Source of the DNA: an uncultured Eggerthella sp.
GTDB taxonomy: Bacteria > Actinomycetota > Coriobacteriia > Coriobacteriales > Eggerthellaceae
Length of the DNA: 64,000 nt
Direction of reading: 5' to 3'
Assembly (NCBI GenBank): GCA_900542265.1
Contig: UQML01000004.1
Span: 30,493 to 94,492 of the forward strand
Of the stretch, positions 52,394-61,634 are shown in pieces. The number at the start of each line of letters is the position of its first letter. Within the stretch, counting starts at the first letter, position 1. A model generated the notes under the pieces. That model worked only from the letters and a program-made list of their open reading frames with translations. It was not told where the DNA came from and ran no database searches. Made by a program: the position numbers and the translations under genes.

Positions 52394-54151
52394 TTACGAG
52401 AAGAGCGCAAAGAATCGGTCAATCAGCGTCATTTCGGGCTCTTCTTCCACCGTTTGCTCTTCTTGTGGAGCCTCGACAGCATCCGTCGCCATCACAAATT
52501 GCACGAGCGTGACGCCCGTGTTGCGCGCATCGAGGGCGCTATGAGGCGTAAAGTCCGAGGTGTCATATGCCGCTAAATATTCATCAATCTTTTCTGCCAT
52601 TTTGTCTGGAATTGTAGCGGATTCTGTTGCAAGAGTTGCGCTACCAGCTGACAAGGCAGCTGATCCTGACGCAAGTTCTGATGATCCGGTGCGTACCTGA
52701 CCAAAAGAATCAGCCAAAGATGTGCTCCCCTGTGCTAGTTGCGCCGCAGCGTGTTGAAGCTTAGCGGCTTCGGCGTTCAAACGGGCAAGGCCTGTTGCTA
52801 CTTGTTCGGATCCCGGCAAAATTTCTGTTTGATAAGCCTGTGAGAGCTGGGAGATGCCTTGGGTATATTGCTGCAGGGCACCCATCTGGGTATTCAGGCT
52901 ACCAAGGCTTGTAAGAAGCGCGTTAACATCAAGACCCATTTGTTTAAGCGCCTCTTTTTGCGCATCAGGAAGGTCATTCAAGCGCTTAACGAGAGCACCT
53001 ATGTTGGTCTGCGCGTTTGCTAAACCGTCTTCAATCTGAGTGCCTGAAGCAGCGAGCTTTTGTAAGTTATCACCAAATTGTTTTTGCCCTGCGAGAAGAT
53101 CTTGCATACCTTGCGCGCTTTGTGCAACACCAGCTGCATAGGAAGTAATGCCAGAAGAAAGTTGACTCGTTGCATCCGCTATCTGATTAACACCAGTGTG
53201 CACCTGCGCTAATCCTTGATCAAACGACGCGTTGCCTTCTGCAAGTTCTTTGGCTCCTGCTGCAAGTTGATCCGTAGCCTCAATCAGTTCATCAAATTGA
53301 CCTGAAATCTCGTCGCTTGTTGGAAGCGATAATCCCAGCGAAAGTGGCACCGCTGTAACCTGAATACTCGGGAGCGAGAAATTCTCTACTCGTGCTTGCA
53401 GTGAAACACTGCCTTCAGAATCAGGAAGCGCCATAAAGGTCACTTGCGTATCAGAGCCTGAGAGCGCAATAGACCCATCGGCACTACGGACATCAAAGGC
53501 GCAATCATCCGGCAAGGTTACGGATGTTTGCAAAACATAGTTCTCATAAAATGAGACGTCACCTTGAGGATTTTGAGTGATTTCCATAGTGAGAGCAAAA
53601 TCACCCGAGGCTTCCGCGAGCTCTTCAGCTGCTACTTCCTTACCGTCAAGATAGTAGTGAAAGGCGATATTCCACGGCAACATGATTTGAGGATTGTTGC
53701 CCTGGTAGGAAAATGTGGTGGTCTCCTGGGTGAAAGTTACCGCATCAGAAGTTTGTGCAAGCGGTGCCTCGGTAGAGAGATTGTAGACCGCATCATAGGC
53801 GCCGTAATCCTTGATGGTCGTAGCATCCTGACCTGCATCCTGTGCATCCTGACCTGCATCCCCGGTTGTATCCTTAGTTGCATCCTCAACCGTGAAGACG
53901 TTTACCACGTATGCTTCCTGGAGCGCGCCGGTGTGTGAGAGCTTGGCGTAGATTACTTCTTGCTTGTTCGCCGTGCCATCCTTATCTACCGCGCCATAGC
54001 CTTGCTGGGTGGCATCGGCATGCTCGTCAGCCAGCGAGAACGTTGGAATAGCCGTCAACGCAATAGCAAGCACGAGCGTCAAGAACACACACAAGAAGGT
54101 GATTGCTTTAGGATGCGCTGTTTGAGCTTGAGTGTGTTGTGAGGTTTTCAT
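52394..54151 (-). CDS. Secreted YhgE/Pip-like coiled-coil protein
   Basis: 585 residues from the ATG at 54151 (GGGGGAG upstream). Signal peptide to about residue 40; a beta-rich N-terminal part with VDKDGTANKQEVIYAKLSHTGALQEAYVVN; then a long region (about 300-520) of Leu/Gly-spaced helical repeats such as QLSSGITSYAAGVAQSAQG and GSSELASGSAALSAGSATLA, characteristic of YhgE/Pip and the extracytoplasmic part of some MMPL partners. The short C-terminus (MTLIDRFFALFS) may be an amphipathic helix. It starts 16 bases after the MMPL stop, so the two form an operon and probably one export complex. Confidence 0.82.
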   Translation of the reverse strand: MKTSQHTQAQTAHPKAITFLCVFLTLVLAIALTAIPTFSLADEHADATQQGYGAVDKDGTANKQEVIYAKLSHTGALQEAYVVNVFTVEDATKDTTGDAGQDAQDAGQDATTIKDYGAYDAVYNLSTEAPLAQTSDAVTFTQETTTFSYQGNNPQIMLPWNIAFHYYLDGKEVAAEELAEASGDFALTMEITQNPQGDVSFYENYVLQTSVTLPDDCAFDVRSADGSIALSGSDTQVTFMALPDSEGSVSLQARVENFSLPSIQVTAVPLSLGLSLPTSDEISGQFDELIEATDQLAAGAKELAEGNASFDQGLAQVHTGVNQIADATSQLSSGITSYAAGVAQSAQGMQDLLAGQKQFGDNLQKLAASGTQIEDGLANAQTNIGALVKRLNDLPDAQKEALKQMGLDVNALLTSLGSLNTQMGALQQYTQGISQLSQAYQTEILPGSEQVATGLARLNAEAAKLQHAAAQLAQGSTSLADSFGQVRTGSSELASGSAALSAGSATLATESATIPDKMAEKIDEYLAAYDTSDFTPHSALDARNTGVTLVQFVMATDAVEAPQEEQTVEEEPEMTLIDRFFALFS

Positions 54152-54167
54152 ACGATGCTCCCCCCGT

Positions 54168-56396
54168 TTATTCATCTTGTTCCAGCATACGCACATAAGC
54201 CTCATCTTCCACAGTGGGAAGTGGATGCACCGCTGCGGGTTGCGCGGTTGCGTTGGTTATATCAGCCGCGTTGGTCGCGCTCGCGACACCCACAGCCGCG
54301 GCTGTCGCAGCCTTGGGTTCATAAAAGTTGGCATGCCATGTTGTCTTGGCGATAGGTTTATCAAACACCATAAAAAGCGTTGGTAAAAGCAAGAAGGTAT
54401 TAAGCGCTGCAATAAAAGCACCACGCCCGATTAAGGTTCCAAGTCCTGCGATAACACCATTAGTTGAAATAAGACCAATGAAAGCACCGCAGAGCGTAAG
54501 GATGGTAGCCGACGTCAAAATGGTCACCGCTGAATTGCTGAGAGCTGCATGCATTGCCGCACGCTTTTCCATAATCTTTCTGTTATCCAAATACGATTTA
54601 GACAAAATAATGGCATAGTCTACCGTCGCACCCAGCATGATGGCAGAAATAATCAAGTAGCCAATGTATTGAATCTCGGTTCCCATAAAATACGGAATAG
54701 CCAGATTAATCCAAATAGAAATCTCAATGGTAAGCACCAAAATAACGGGAATAGAAAGCGAGCGGAACATAAAGAGCAGTACGACCGTGATTGCCAAAAT
54801 ACTCGCAAGCAAAATGCGCATCGAGTCATTCGTAACAATCTGCGACATGTCGTAGGACGTTACCGCTGATCCCACAAGGTACGCCTGATCTGGGTAATAG
54901 CTATTGCCCACATCTCGGATTTGCTGCACGAGTCCGAACGACTCATCGCTTTCTCCTTCAAGGCTCGTCGCCACAATGATACGCGACCAGCCATTAGACA
55001 CAAACTGATCCTGGGCTTCTTGCGGCACAAACGCAAGCGGAATGCGCTCAGAGACTGTTGAGACATACGAGGTGACCGACTTTACGTAAGGCAGCTCTTT
55101 GAGCTCAGAAACGAGCGCTTTTTCACGCCCGATATCGCCCGCAGGAACCAAAAGCGCCCACTGTTCTTTGGCGCCAAACTTACCATCAACCTGCTGCGTA
55201 TTGTCATAGAGCTCAGTTCCCGGCTCAACAAAACCACTTGCACCATAGACGTAATTGGGGCGTTGTTGTGCCAAAAATGCCGGAATCACAATCAAGCAAA
55301 TGATAAGCGTAAAGGGAATGGTAAGGCGCATACAGACATTTGCAAACCCTTTAAAAGAAGGAAGTAGATAGCGATGGGCCGTCTTGTCCAGTATCTTTTG
55401 ACATGACAAAATGAGCACGGGCAAAATAATAAGGACTGACAAGAAGCTAAAGACAATACCTTTAGCTAACACAAGCCCCATATCCATACCAATAAGAAAC
55501 GCCATCACACAGAGCGACAAAAAACCAAAAAAGGTAGTCGCAGCAGAAGAAGCAATAACCGCACTTGCCTTAAACATTGCTTTACGCGCAGACTCAAACG
55601 GAGTGAATCCCGCTGCAATAAAAGACCTATACGTATGCAACATCACGATGCCGTAGTCCATGGAAACGGCTAGTTGTAAAATAGCAGCACACATCTGAGT
55701 GATGAAAGAAATCTCACCAAAAATGATATTGGTGCCCAGGTTGAAGATAATAGAAATACCAATGACACTGATAAAGAGCACGGGCTCAAACCATGCGGTC
55801 GAAGTAAGAAGCAGCAGTCCAATGATGACAATGATGGCCATAATCATAATGAGCTGGATCTCAGCATCTGATGACCCTTGCGCCATAGCAGTATTAACCG
55901 CCTCGCCCGCAAAGGCAACGTTTGAAGCGCCATTTTCGTAGGCGATTGCACGCAGCTCGTCAATCGTTGCGCCTCCAACAGAGGTATCAAGGCCTAATTG
56001 ATAGAGGTACGAATCTCCAACCTTATAGGCCTCAAGCAGCGAGTCATCATAGACCGCAAGCGGAACCGAAGTATCAACAACTGTCCCGAGCCAAATCAAA
56101 CTCGTAACGCCCGACAATGTTTCAAACGTATCCGCAAGTTCAGCGGCTTTTACCTCATCGATTCCTTCTACCATCATGCGCGCATTGGGCACGCTCTCCC
56201 CATCAAAGGCGTCATTCATGATATGAAGTGCCACCGTAGAGGGCGAATCAGAGGGCAAATAATCTGAGAATTGGTAGTTAATCTTAACAAACGGAATGCA
56301 GAGAGCACTCGCCACCAATAAGAGCATAGTTATCACGAGCACCGTTTTGCGATGCGTCAAAACCGCCGTAAAGAATTTGTCGATAAGCTCATGCAT
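54168..56396 (-). CDS. MMPL/RND-family membrane exporter
   Basis: 742-residue transporter of the MmpL/HAE type. Two homologous halves, each a single N-terminal helix, an extracytoplasmic loop of about 150 residues and a bundle of five helices; the characteristic SMDYGIVMLHTYR and ATVDYAIILSKSY segments with the proton-relay Asp-Tyr pairs are intact. The family exports lipids, glycolipids or other hydrophobic molecules. Co-transcribed with the YhgE-like partner downstream. The 64-base gap to the divergent rlmH must contain both promoters. The C-terminus has an Ala-rich cytoplasmic tail. Confidence 0.88.
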   Translation of the reverse strand: MHELIDKFFTAVLTHRKTVLVITMLLLVASALCIPFVKINYQFSDYLPSDSPSTVALHIMNDAFDGESVPNARMMVEGIDEVKAAELADTFETLSGVTSLIWLGTVVDTSVPLAVYDDSLLEAYKVGDSYLYQLGLDTSVGGATIDELRAIAYENGASNVAFAGEAVNTAMAQGSSDAEIQLIMIMAIIVIIGLLLLTSTAWFEPVLFISVIGISIIFNLGTNIIFGEISFITQMCAAILQLAVSMDYGIVMLHTYRSFIAAGFTPFESARKAMFKASAVIASSAATTFFGFLSLCVMAFLIGMDMGLVLAKGIVFSFLSVLIILPVLILSCQKILDKTAHRYLLPSFKGFANVCMRLTIPFTLIICLIVIPAFLAQQRPNYVYGASGFVEPGTELYDNTQQVDGKFGAKEQWALLVPAGDIGREKALVSELKELPYVKSVTSYVSTVSERIPLAFVPQEAQDQFVSNGWSRIIVATSLEGESDESFGLVQQIRDVGNSYYPDQAYLVGSAVTSYDMSQIVTNDSMRILLASILAITVVLLFMFRSLSIPVILVLTIEISIWINLAIPYFMGTEIQYIGYLIISAIMLGATVDYAIILSKSYLDNRKIMEKRAAMHAALSNSAVTILTSATILTLCGAFIGLISTNGVIAGLGTLIGRGAFIAALNTFLLLPTLFMVFDKPIAKTTWHANFYEPKAATAAAVGVASATNAADITNATAQPAAVHPLPTVEDEAYVRMLEQDE

Positions 56397-56460
56397 AGTA
56401 TAGGATTATCTCACCTTTTGGAATTTATACCTGTTCACAATCCTAAAGGAGTTGTCCGTC

Positions 56461-56913
56461 ATGCTCAAAATTACCGTGTATGCCGTTGGTAAGCTGAAAG
56501 AAAAGTTCTGGAAAGATGCTTGTAACGAGTATCTCAAGCGCCTCAGCGCCTACGCCCCCACCACGGTTGTCGAGCTGCCAGACTCCAACAAAACAGCCGA
56601 GAGTGCGCTGCTCTTACAAAAGCTTGGCGAGTCACCCGCGCACACTAAAACAATCTTACTTGATCGCGTGGGTAAGCAAGTCTCAAGCACCGATCTAGCC
56701 GACATGCTTGATGCTGACACTCTTTCAGGTATCTCGCATATCCGATTTATCATTGGAGGAAGCGACGGAGTTGATGCACAAGTAAGCGCTTATGCAGATA
56801 CTTCTATTAGCTTTGGTAAGATCACCTTGCCACACAACTTGGCGCGCGTGGTGCTGTTGGAGCAGATTTATCGCGCGTGCAAGATATCAAAAAACGAACC
56901 TTACCATAAATAG
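56461..56913 (+). CDS. rlmH: 23S rRNA pseudouridine-1915 N3-methyltransferase
   Basis: SPOUT methyltransferase that modifies helix 69 of 23S rRNA. 150 residues from the ATG at 56461 (AGGAG nine bases upstream; a TTG three codons earlier is less likely). The SAM-binding knot FIIGGSDGV, SFGKITLPHNLARVVLLEQIYRACKI and the C-terminal YHK are diagnostic. Length normal. Divergent from the MMPL gene. Confidence 0.96.
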   Translation: MLKITVYAVGKLKEKFWKDACNEYLKRLSAYAPTTVVELPDSNKTAESALLLQKLGESPAHTKTILLDRVGKQVSSTDLADMLDADTLSGISHIRFIIGGSDGVDAQVSAYADTSISFGKITLPHNLARVVLLEQIYRACKISKNEPYHK

Positions 56914-57261
56914 AGGAAACTGAGCTTTACGAAATAGGATGAATAGCGCGTTATGTAGTGAAACCTTGCGGAAGGCTGATATTTCATTATGAGCTATCTT
57001 GGTATTGGAGTGTTACGCTTTAATCGCTTTTCACTCTTTTTCGATTTTTAATGCTCCTCGTGACAAGATGAGACTTTTAGTGAGAGTGTCTTTTCTTGAC
57101 AGCCCCATCGCCTTCTAAAAAATGAGTCGAATCCTCACAGAAAGTGCCAGTTTTGTCACGAAATACCTGATAATACGGGACAATTTGCAGTTGCCTCTGA
57201 GGGAGGGCTCGCTAAAAGTCCAATCTCGTCCAAAAGCTTTCAAAAAAAACGAAACGCTTTT
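56914..57261. other. Convergent rlmH/lcp intergenic region
   Basis: No gene. The right half (57103-57252) is copy B of the repeat element. The left half is AT-rich with T-runs (57031-57050) but I see no clear rlmH terminator hairpin. Confidence 0.5.
57103..57252. repeat. Intergenic repeat element, copy B
   Basis: Partner of the element at 27252-27400; conserved blocks CCCCATCGC, AATCCTCACAGAA, CAGTTTTGTCA, GGCTCGCTA, CAATCTCGTCCAAAAG and CTTTCAAAAAAA occur in the same order and nearly the same spacing. Also at a convergent gene end. Confidence 0.75.
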
Positions 57262-58980
57262 TTACTTCCAGTCAGCTCCCACAACTACCAGATAATCTCC
57301 CGCGAAGGAATACACTCCGTTGTTTTTCTTAATGGAACCTACGCCGAGCGCATCTGCAATCGCTTGTGCTTTAGCTTGGTCAGAAGGATTATTGTAGATA
57401 ACAAGGGTTTCTTTGTATTTGAAATCATCCGCATTGCCGGTTTCCACCACAGCCCCCAAAGGAGTTAGCTTTGATGCTGCAGAAGAAGCACATCCGTTAA
57501 TACCTGATCCATTCTTGACGGCAATCTTTATACCCTGAAGTGAGGTATCCGCCGAACTGCCACCACTTGTAAGACCTGTTTTGCCACCGTCTCCCGCACT
57601 TGCGGTCACAACACCGGAGGCCGGGTCAACCATAGATTCTTCCGTTGGTGGCAATCCCTGATCAACACGCTTCATCATAGCGCGCCAATCAGCTTCATCT
57701 AGAATCTCCCACCAAATATCATTCTCATAACTTGAAGTAGTGGGACATGCTGCCGTGTAGACATCTTCAGCAACATTAATACCCATCATGTTTTGAGCGA
57801 GACCAATAATGGAAGCAACACTAAAGTCGGTAGTTACATAGTTAGAAAGCGTGCCAATCATGTTGGTCATAGTACCCACATCAGAGGAAACCACTTTGTT
57901 CATGATGGCAGAAAGTACCATGCGTTGGTTGGCCGCACGCATAGCGTCTCCATCGCCAATAGCGTCATACGCATGACGCGAACGACAAAGAATGAGTGCT
58001 TGTTCGCCGTTTAACGTTTGAGGGCCCTGATCAACATGACCGCCAGCCATTGAGTCATTAATCTCCATAGCGACGTCCACATCAACACCACCGAGCGAGT
58101 CAACAATGGCTTTAAATCCGTCAAAGTCAATCTCGGCATAGTGATTGATATCTACACCAGCAAGATCAGACACCGCTTCAATAGCACCTGACGGTCCACC
58201 AAACGCATAAGCTGCGTTAATTTTTTGCGTACCATGACCAGGAATGGTGACCTTGACATCACGCGGAATAGAGACCATTGTCACCGTTTTTGCTTTAGGA
58301 TCCACCCGAGTCAAAATCATTGAATCTGTACGATATGATCCACCGTACTCGTCTGTTGCCTCACGATCTTGTGATTTATCCACCCCAATCAAAAGCATGT
58401 AGAATGGATCCGAAGGCGAGTCCGTAACGGTAAGAGAATTGAGCAAATCTTCATCCACACCGCGTTGCATATTGGATTCGAGTTGCATGATGTATGCCCA
58501 TGCCGCACCAACACCGCCCAAAGCAAGCACGGCAACAATAATGATAGAAACAAGCGCAATCTTTTTACGCTTAGATTTTTTCTTTTGCGCCTTAGCGCGT
58601 GCCACATAATCTTTGGTATTGTTCTTACGAGAATACTGTTCAGAACCACTCATGGAGCCGTTCATATGGGTACCGTTAGTTTGATATCCATGCGCTGATC
58701 CCCGATATCCTGATGGAGAGACAACGCGGTTAGCGGATTCATGCTCTACGCGCGAATGACTCCCATGTTTGGGTGTTGAACTTGGTGTTCCGTAAGCAGA
58801 GCGGTCAAATGACTGAGCGCCTGCATTTTTACGCGCGGCAGCTCTTCGTGACTTGCGTACTTTTGCAGCTTCCTCTTTGGAAGCATGTTTATGAGACCGA
58901 GTCGTAGCACGTTTAGCTGACCGATCCGCATGCACTGAGCTATTAGACTGGCGCGATGACTTGTTATTTCTCGTAACCAT
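57262..58980 (-). CDS. LytR-CpsA-Psr (LCP) family glycopolymer ligase
   Basis: Attaches wall glycopolymers to peptidoglycan. 572 residues from the ATG at 58980: a basic, disordered cytoplasmic N-terminus of about 145 residues rich in Lys, Arg, Ser and His; one transmembrane helix near 146-168; the LCP catalytic domain (about 190-370) with LLIGVDKSQDR, RTDSMILTRVDPKAKTVTMVSIPRDVKV, GGVDVDV and LCRSRHA; then a C-terminal LytR_C domain (about 475-570, IKIAVKNGSGINGCASSAASKL). The long basic tail is unusual in length. The upstream region has four 17-bp tandem repeats. Ends close to the repeat element B. Confidence 0.9.
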   Translation of the reverse strand: MVTRNNKSSRQSNSSVHADRSAKRATTRSHKHASKEEAAKVRKSRRAAARKNAGAQSFDRSAYGTPSSTPKHGSHSRVEHESANRVVSPSGYRGSAHGYQTNGTHMNGSMSGSEQYSRKNNTKDYVARAKAQKKKSKRKKIALVSIIIVAVLALGGVGAAWAYIMQLESNMQRGVDEDLLNSLTVTDSPSDPFYMLLIGVDKSQDREATDEYGGSYRTDSMILTRVDPKAKTVTMVSIPRDVKVTIPGHGTQKINAAYAFGGPSGAIEAVSDLAGVDINHYAEIDFDGFKAIVDSLGGVDVDVAMEINDSMAGGHVDQGPQTLNGEQALILCRSRHAYDAIGDGDAMRAANQRMVLSAIMNKVVSSDVGTMTNMIGTLSNYVTTDFSVASIIGLAQNMMGINVAEDVYTAACPTTSSYENDIWWEILDEADWRAMMKRVDQGLPPTEESMVDPASGVVTASAGDGGKTGLTSGGSSADTSLQGIKIAVKNGSGINGCASSAASKLTPLGAVVETGNADDFKYKETLVIYNNPSDQAKAQAIADALGVGSIKKNNGVYSFAGDYLVVVGADWK

Positions 58981-59060
58981 GCACTCTATCTTCTCTGATA
59001 TCAACCTGTTACGCAAACGTAAATAGTTATATGGTTAAAAAATCCTTGACTTTTTCATGT

Positions 59061-59124
59061 TTTAGTAAGGTACCAACTTTAGTAAGGTGCAAACGTAAAG
59101 TACAAACTTTAGTAAGGTACAGAT
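59061..59124. repeat. Four tandem 17-bp repeats upstream of lcp
   Basis: Units TTTAGTAAGGTACCAAC at 59061 and near-identical ones at 59078 and 59108, with a shortened unit GTAAAGTACAAAC at 59095. They fill the lcp promoter region between the murT-gatD stop and the lcp start. Confidence 0.8.
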
Positions 59125-59155
59125 AACAGATTTGACGATTGGGTTTTCATGTCTG

Positions 59156-61426
59156 CTAGCTTGCACTCAAGCGGTCTGCCATATATGCATTTGCCGCCAA
59201 CTCAACCGTATCATCAAGCGTCGGAAGCTGTTCAACCTCATAACCACGCTGTTGAAGCGCCCACACAATGAGTTGGTCAGCAATCTCAGGATTCTTGCCT
59301 AAGAGTGGTCCATGCAAATAGGTGCCAATCATATGATTATGAATAATCCCATCGGCATACGAATCATCATTATTACCGTGACCCGTTTTTGAAACTACGA
59401 CACCAAAAGGCTGCTCATTTTCAGCTAAATACGTGCGCCCCGCGTGATTTTCATACCCTACGACAGGATGAATAGCAAGCAGAGATTTGAGAGCAATATT
59501 GTCGATGAGGCGATCAAAGCCAGTGCCCGCACGCTTGGTTGTAACGTTGATAAGATCGAGACCCTCAACTGTTTCGGCTCCCATAAGCCACGTATCACCC
59601 GAGATCTGGTAGCCGCCACAAATAGCCAAAAGCGCGCCACCTTTATCAACGTAGGCGGCCAGTTCAGACTTAATCTGCATCAAGCACTCAGTGGCAAGCT
59701 TTTGCTCGCGGTCAGGCCCTCCTCCCATCATGACAATATCGGCCTGGGTGAGATCAACCGCATCCCCATACTGTATGCGCTCAATTTCCACTGGAATTCC
59801 GCGCCATTGCATGCGACAGGTTAAAACGATAATGTTGCCGCCATCACCATAGAGATTAAGAAGATCTGGGTAAAGATGTATCACTCTGATAGGATGATCC
59901 GCATCCACAACGCGCGTAGCAGCCGTTTTGCCTAATGCAACAGGCACATCTAATGCGGCAGGTACATCTAATGCAGCAGGCACATCTCCCTCATCTGCTA
60001 CTTCCATCATATTTGCATGAACCGCCTCCGCACGGACCGATGAGGCAGGTTCATAGGTGCCACTGGTTGGTGTTGCGACAGGAGCTTTATCAGCGCGTGC
60101 CATTAACGCTTGGCGAACCGCTGGCAGTGAGGTGTAATTAGCAATAGCAAACATGTGCCACTCTGCAGGCATCGTGAGTGCTTCATCAACCATCTCATCG
60201 ACCGAATTGATGAGTTTAGCGTCAATGCCAGCATATTTGAGACGTACCTGCAAATCGTTTTTACGAATGCCACCTGCATAGACAACGACATCATTTTCCT
60301 GGGTAAGTTCCTCAAAATCACAATCCCAAATCCAGGAAATATCGTGGCCATCTGCCTCGTTGTCGTTAATAAAGAAAGCAACCGCCTTCTTGCCTGGAGT
60401 TTGCGTGATGATCTTCAAGTTCTGATTAAACCCAGTGGGATTTTTGGCCAAGTTTAAAAGAAGCGACCTACCTTCAATAGTCAGCGCCTGCAAACGCCCG
60501 TTTTGGGGATCAAAACAATCAATCGCTTTTTGGAAAGTTACATCATCCACACCCACAAGATGAGAAGCAATATAGGCAGCCATCACGTTATACACCATAT
60601 ACGGCCCTGCTTGTGGGGCTTTAAGCGCACAAGTAACCATACCTGCTGCACCAGCATGCGATAACTCAAAGGACAAGGGGTTACCCAGCACAACATTGTG
60701 TGCCCAATAATCAAGGATCGGTCGTTCAAAACCACAGTTCAGACACTTATAAGCACCCAACTGGCCATACTGACGGTAGTCATATTCAAACATACCCGAA
60801 CAAAAATGACACATCTGCGTGTCCGATACTTGATTTTGTGCTAGGTGCATATCTTCTGCAATACCAAAGGTGATTTTAGGATTGTCTACACGCACCGCAA
60901 TAGTGGCACACAAGGGGTCATCGGCATTATAAATAAGCGTCGTGTTGGGACTTTCTGCAAGCGCTTGGACAATTGCATCTTGAATACGGTCGATTTCGCC
61001 ATAGCGGTCAAGCTGATCACGAAATAAATTAAGCAGCAGCACATATGTAGCCTGAAGTTGCGGTAGCGTGCGCGCAAGCCATAACTCATCAGACTCAAAC
61101 ACACCCCAGTCAACGGGTTCTTTTGTTTGAAGTAAAGTACTCGCAACGCCATACGAGAGATTAGCGCCCGTCCGGTTGCACGCAATACGTAAACCTTGAG
61201 CTTCGAGTGCATCCGCAATCATATTAGTAATGGTAGTTTTCCCATTAGTTCCCACAACTACCAGTGATCCTTGCGTAAGTTTATAGCGCTCCTCAGCAAT
61301 AATGGTTGGATCAATTTTGAGAGCAATTTTACCGGGCATATTGGCTGCCGGTCTATGTGCAAGATGGCGTAGTGCTTGGGTTGCAAGTCCGCTCGCTACT
61401 TGAGCGGCACATCGTTTGAGGCTCAT
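59156..61426 (-). CDS. murT-gatD: Fused lipid II isoglutaminyl synthase MurT-GatD
   Basis: Amidates the alpha-carboxyl of D-Glu in lipid II. In Staphylococcus and Streptococcus, MurT (Mur-ligase-like) and GatD (glutaminase) are separate subunits; here one 756-residue frame holds both. Residues 1-450: MurT with ATP loop GTNGKTT at 59-65, a Zn-ribbon of the CHFC ... CLNCG type near 204-232 and the DUF1727-like C-terminal domain. Then a linker of about 60 residues with repeats of Val-Pro-Ala-Ala-Leu-Asp. Residues about 515-756: GatD, with nucleophile Cys in LLAICGGYQ near 605 and His in TYLHGPLLG near 703. Start at 61426 has AAAGG five bases upstream. Confidence 0.92.
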   Translation of the reverse strand: MSLKRCAAQVASGLATQALRHLAHRPAANMPGKIALKIDPTIIAEERYKLTQGSLVVVGTNGKTTITNMIADALEAQGLRIACNRTGANLSYGVASTLLQTKEPVDWGVFESDELWLARTLPQLQATYVLLLNLFRDQLDRYGEIDRIQDAIVQALAESPNTTLIYNADDPLCATIAVRVDNPKITFGIAEDMHLAQNQVSDTQMCHFCSGMFEYDYRQYGQLGAYKCLNCGFERPILDYWAHNVVLGNPLSFELSHAGAAGMVTCALKAPQAGPYMVYNVMAAYIASHLVGVDDVTFQKAIDCFDPQNGRLQALTIEGRSLLLNLAKNPTGFNQNLKIITQTPGKKAVAFFINDNEADGHDISWIWDCDFEELTQENDVVVYAGGIRKNDLQVRLKYAGIDAKLINSVDEMVDEALTMPAEWHMFAIANYTSLPAVRQALMARADKAPVATPTSGTYEPASSVRAEAVHANMMEVADEGDVPAALDVPAALDVPVALGKTAATRVVDADHPIRVIHLYPDLLNLYGDGGNIIVLTCRMQWRGIPVEIERIQYGDAVDLTQADIVMMGGGPDREQKLATECLMQIKSELAAYVDKGGALLAICGGYQISGDTWLMGAETVEGLDLINVTTKRAGTGFDRLIDNIALKSLLAIHPVVGYENHAGRTYLAENEQPFGVVVSKTGHGNNDDSYADGIIHNHMIGTYLHGPLLGKNPEIADQLIVWALQQRGYEVEQLPTLDDTVELAANAYMADRLSAS
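59937..59990. repeat. 18-bp repeats in the MurT-GatD linker
   Basis: Three 18-bp units of the type GGCACATCTAATGCGGCA (plus-strand reading), encoding the linker hexapeptide repeat. Copy number could vary between strains without breaking the frame. Confidence 0.8.
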
Positions 61427-61445
61427 AGAAACCTTTCGTAGCAAG

Positions 61446-61489
61446 AAATACCTATCGAATATCTACTAAATACTCACTAAATACCTATT
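61446..61489. repeat. Degenerate 11-bp repeats upstream of murT-gatD
   Basis: Four units of 11 bases (AAATACCTATC, GAATATCTACT, AAATACTCACT, AAATACCTATT), 20 bases before the start codon. Confidence 0.55.
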
Positions 61490-61634
61490 TAATTCCGCTT
61501 TGTTGTACTGAATTTATATTGTATCGGTTTCAAAGCAAGGGTAAACTTTTGCCTAGCGATTTCACGCGATGCGGTCACATTTTGCTAAAAAACCACATCG
61601 CCTGAATATATACTCACCGTGAGAAGAGGGGCTC

